Shown piece by piece: positions 5,893-7,968 of a stretch of 7,968 nt of DNA. The number at the start of each line of letters is the position of its first letter. Position 1 is the stretch's first letter. The position numbers and the translations under genes are program-made. The notes under the pieces were generated by a model that made no database searches, was not told the origin of the DNA, and saw only the letters and a program-made list of their open reading frames with translations. Source of the stretch: Gammaproteobacteria bacterium UBA2168 (lineage in GTDB: Bacteria > Pseudomonadota > Gammaproteobacteria > Pseudomonadales > Azotimanducaceae); assembly GCA_002327525.1 (NCBI GenBank), contig DCWG01000026.1, forward strand, positions 1 to 7,968, in the 5' to 3' direction.

Positions 5893-6240
5893 GTCCGTTC
5901 TCCGCTGATTCGAGTTTCGCCTTCATGGTAACCCCTCAACCATCCGAGTCTCCAACGTACGGGCGGGCGACGGGCACTGGCCTCTACTCAGCCCGTCTTC
6001 GCTCGATGTACCTATCACCGGCGCAAAACGTCACGCTTCAAGCCAGATGTGGATCCGGTTCCGCCGTGGGGTACCGGCCGGGAGTTCATCCCCTTTCTCA
6101 GTCTTCGATGAGTGAGGCACAAGCGCTCGATTGGGTTAAAAAAAGACATTCGGGCACGGGCACACATTCGAGCCCATGGAAGAGTGCTACGGGCGTCGGC
6201 GAGCCGAGTTGGCGGATTGGGTCTAGTGTTCGTGGGCTTG
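5893..6240. other. Non-coding gap between the epimerase and M55 genes
   Basis: About 350 bases in which I find no gene of either strand; the open frames crossing it have no recognisable protein character. It should contain the leader or promoter of the M55 gene, but I see only weak promoter resemblance. An A7 run at 6138-6144 (T7 on the minus strand) and a duplicated GGGCAC (6152-6163) are present, without a good stem next to the T run. No tRNA or riboswitch is recognised. Confidence 0.5.
5900..5903 (-). promoter_or_regulatory. Shine-Dalgarno-like GGAG upstream of the ATC in the M55 gene
   Basis: On the minus strand GGAG (in GCGGAGAACGGAC) is followed after seven bases by ATC AAG GTC. The spacing is normal for initiation exactly at the ATC codon and supports an original ATG there. 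Confidence 0.55.
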
Positions 6241-6651
6241 TCAGCCCCCGACTTCCTCCAGCTCCACCAGGGTGCCGCAGAAGTCTTTCGGGTGCAGAAA
6301 CACCACCGGCAGGCCATGCGCGCCGATCCGCGGCTTCCCGTCACCAAGCACCCTTGCGCCCTGGGTCACCAGATGATCGATGGCAGCCCGAATATCGCCT
6401 ACCTCGTAGCAAACATGATGCATGCCGCCGCTCGGGTTGTTGTCGAGAAAGTTCTGCACGGGTGAACCTTCACCAAGCGGGTGCAGCAGTTCGATCTTGG
6501 TGTTGGGAAGCTCTACAAAGGCAGTGGTGACGCCATGATCTGGCAGATCCACCGGCTTGGTGACACTTGCGCCCAGCCCGTCTCCATACAACGACGACGC
6601 GGCGGCGAGGTCCGGTACGACAATCGCCACGTGGTTCAATCTCCCTATCAT
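6241..6651 (-). CDS. mce: Methylmalonyl-CoA epimerase
   Basis: This enzyme interconverts (R)- and (S)-methylmalonyl-CoA, linking propionyl-CoA carboxylation or its reversal to the mutase. The 136-residue protein is a full-length two-module VOC (glyoxalase-fold) protein. Its metal-binding positions are recognisable: His7 in LNHVAIVVPDL, the acidic/amide position in NTKIELLHPLGEGSP (Glu54), His79 in GGMHHVCYEV and Glu130 in FCGTLVELEEVGG. IGAHGLPVVFLHPKDFCG (109-126) is the family's signature near the C-terminus. The sequence is close in pattern to the human enzyme. The start at ATG 6651 is 11 bases after the mutase stop, with AGGA about ten bases upstream, so the two are co-transcribed. The assignment is secure. 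Confidence 0.95.
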   Translation of the reverse strand: MIGRLNHVAIVVPDLAAASSLYGDGLGASVTKPVDLPDHGVTTAFVELPNTKIELLHPLGEGSPVQNFLDNNPSGGMHHVCYEVGDIRAAIDHLVTQGARVLGDGKPRIGAHGLPVVFLHPKDFCGTLVELEEVGG

Positions 6652-6662
6652 CGAGCTGTTTC

Positions 6663-7968
6663 CTATCGGTTTTTTCCCGGAATCAATTTCAGCACGTCGC
6701 TGGCGGCATTTGGAATGTTGCTGCCCGGCCCAAAAATGGCGTCTACACCTGCATCGTACAGAAACTGGTAATCCTGCTGGGGGATGACTCCGCCGCAGAC
6801 CACGACGATGTCTTTCTTGCCACGCGCTTTGAGCTGTGCGATGAGCTGTGGTACCAGCGTCTTGTGACCACCAGCGAGCGTTGAGACGCCCACCACGTGC
6901 ACATCCAGCTCATCCACCTGCGCCGCCACCTCCCCGGGTGTCTGGAACAGCGCGCCGAGGGATACGTCGAAGCCCAGATCGCCGAACGCGTTGGAGACGA
7001 CCTTCGCACCCCGGTCGTGACCGTCCTGACCCATCTTCACTACCACAATCCTGGGTTTTTCGCCCTCCAACTCGGTGAAGACCTTGATCTCATCGCGTAC
7101 CCGCACGAAGTCCTCGTCTTCCTCGTACGCGCTCGCATAAACCCCGGGTGTCATTGTTGCCACCGCCCGGTAGCGGCCCCATGCGTTTTCCAGTGCCTGC
7201 GACACCTCACCCACAGTAGCTCGCTGGCGAGTCGCTTCAACGGCCAGCGCCAGCAGGTTGCCGGTGCCCTGTTTCGCGTTTTCCGTGAGATCACCTAGTT
7301 TCTGTTGAGTGGTGGCCTCATCCCGCTTCGCGCGCATTTCTTCGAGCCGGCGTATCTGTGCGTCTCGCACCCTGGTGTTGTCCACCTCCAGCACATCGAC
7401 CTGCGCGTCGTCGTTATCGAGCTGATATTTGTTCACACCGACGATGACCTCCTCGCCTCGCTCGATGCGCACCTGCTTACGGGCCGCCGCTTCCTCGATG
7501 CGTTGTTTGGGCATACCCTGACTGACCGCTTCCGTCATACCCCCGAGGGCCTCCACCTCCCCGATGAGCTTGCGCGCCTCGCCGACTATCGATTGCGTGA
7601 GATGCTCGACGTAATAACTGCCAGCCAACGGGTCCACGGTGCGAGTGATCTCGGTTTCCTCGGCGACGATGATCTGCGTGTTGCGCGCAATGCGGGCCGA
7701 GAACGGCGTCGGCAGTGCGATGGCCTCGTCGAATGCATTGGTGTGCAGACTCTGGGTGCCGCCGAGAACCGCAGCGAGTGCCTCGATGGTGGTGCGCACG
7801 ACGTTGTTGTAGGGATCCTGCGCCTGCAGGGAGACGCCCGACGTCTGGCAGTGCGTGCGCAGCATGCTCGATGCAGGATTCTGCGGTTCGAACTGGGCCA
7901 TCAGTTCCGCCCACAGTATTCGGGCGGCACGCAACTTCGCCACTTCCATGAAGAAATTCATGCCGATA
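6663..7968 (-). CDS. scpA: Methylmalonyl-CoA mutase (5' part beyond the window)
   Basis: This adenosylcobalamin-dependent enzyme converts methylmalonyl-CoA to succinyl-CoA. The window holds about 434 C-terminal residues of a protein that is usually about 700-750; the frame runs off the right edge. In window numbering (from the Met of [14 protein letters not shown]), the end of the TIM-barrel catalytic domain is visible: RTHCQTSG (35-42), [10 protein letters not shown] (48-57), [14 protein letters not shown] (67-80), ARIARNTQ (89-96) and [10 protein letters not shown] (110-119). A linker follows, then the B12-binding domain at about 303-430 with DGHDRG (313-318, His315 the lower cobalt ligand), [10 protein letters not shown] (357-366) and VCGGVIP (388-394). 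Substrate and cofactor domains on one chain indicate the large, single-chain or alpha-type subunit; the smaller beta subunit, if any, is not in view. It is transcribed together with the epimerase gene. Confidence 0.96.
   Translation of the reverse strand, partial: IGMNFFMEVAKLRAARILWAELMAQFEPQNPASSMLRTHCQTSGVSLQAQDPYNNVVRTTIEALAAVLGGTQSLHTNAFDEAIALPTPFSARIARNTQIIVAEETEITRTVDPLAGSYYVEHLTQSIVGEARKLIGEVEALGGMTEAVSQGMPKQRIEEAAARKQVRIERGEEVIVGVNKYQLDNDDAQVDVLEVDNTRVRDAQIRRLEEMRAKRDEATTQQKLGDLTENAKQGTGNLLALAVEATRQRATVGEVSQALENAWGRYRAVATMTPGVYASAYEEDEDFVRVRDEIKVFTELEGEKPRIVVVKMGQDGHDRGAKVVSNAFGDLGFDVSLGALFQTPGEVAAQVDELDVHVVGVSTLAGGHKTLVPQLIAQLKARGKKDIVVVCGGVIPQQDYQFLYDAGVDAIFGPGSNIPNAASDVLKLIPGKNR

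Noticed and set aside
5492..5926. ATG at 5926 on the minus strand as the M55 start
   Set aside because: It is in another frame and its product has no similarity to the family; the M55 frame has a stop at 5923-5925.
6138..6175. Rho-independent terminator after the epimerase gene (minus strand)
   Set aside because: A T7 run is present, but the only stem is four base pairs (GGGC/GCCC) and ends 13 bases before the T run, so it does not form a typical terminator.
5925..6530. Open + strand frame across the gap and the epimerase gene
   Set aside because: No protein character; it runs antisense through the conserved epimerase gene.

Overview
The window is GC-rich, tightly packed bacterial DNA. Short overlaps between genes, the protein families present and the envelope proteins with cleavable signal peptides point to a Gram-negative proteobacterium, most likely a gammaproteobacterium (inference; there is no rRNA or other marker here).

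Left part, + strand, 1-4181: six genes that overlap or almost touch and read as one operon. In order they are: a MotA/TolQ/ExbB-like multi-pass proton-channel subunit (its 5' end is cut by the window); a one-helix partner with an aspartate at the mouth of its membrane segment and a long Pro/Glu-rich periplasmic arm; a secreted protein with a C-terminal DUF4384-like region; a membrane-anchored periplasmic protein with a small SPOR-like C-terminus; a secreted SLT-type lytic transglycosylase; and a small secreted protein. All appear to act at the inner membrane or in the periplasm. My reading is that a proton-driven stator pair works together with a peptidoglycan-cleaving enzyme and several periplasmic accessory proteins. 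I recognise no described system with this gene set, so this is the best candidate for something new in the window.

Middle, + strand, 4282-~5034: a complete Ddn-type (FDOR-A) deazaflavin-dependent oxidoreductase, followed by the broken front end of a thiamine-diphosphate-dependent decarboxylase/acetolactate-synthase-like gene. That remnant is frameshifted at a six-copy CCACG repeat and then cut off where the strand switches.

Right part, - strand, 5035-7968: a zinc D-aminopeptidase of family M55 (DppA-like), whose expected start codon reads ATC instead of ATG; a roughly 350-base non-coding gap; methylmalonyl-CoA epimerase; and most of methylmalonyl-CoA mutase, which enters from the right edge and lacks its N-terminal part. 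Mutase and epimerase are separated by 11 bases and together perform the interconversion of succinyl-CoA and methylmalonyl-CoA in propionyl-CoA metabolism.
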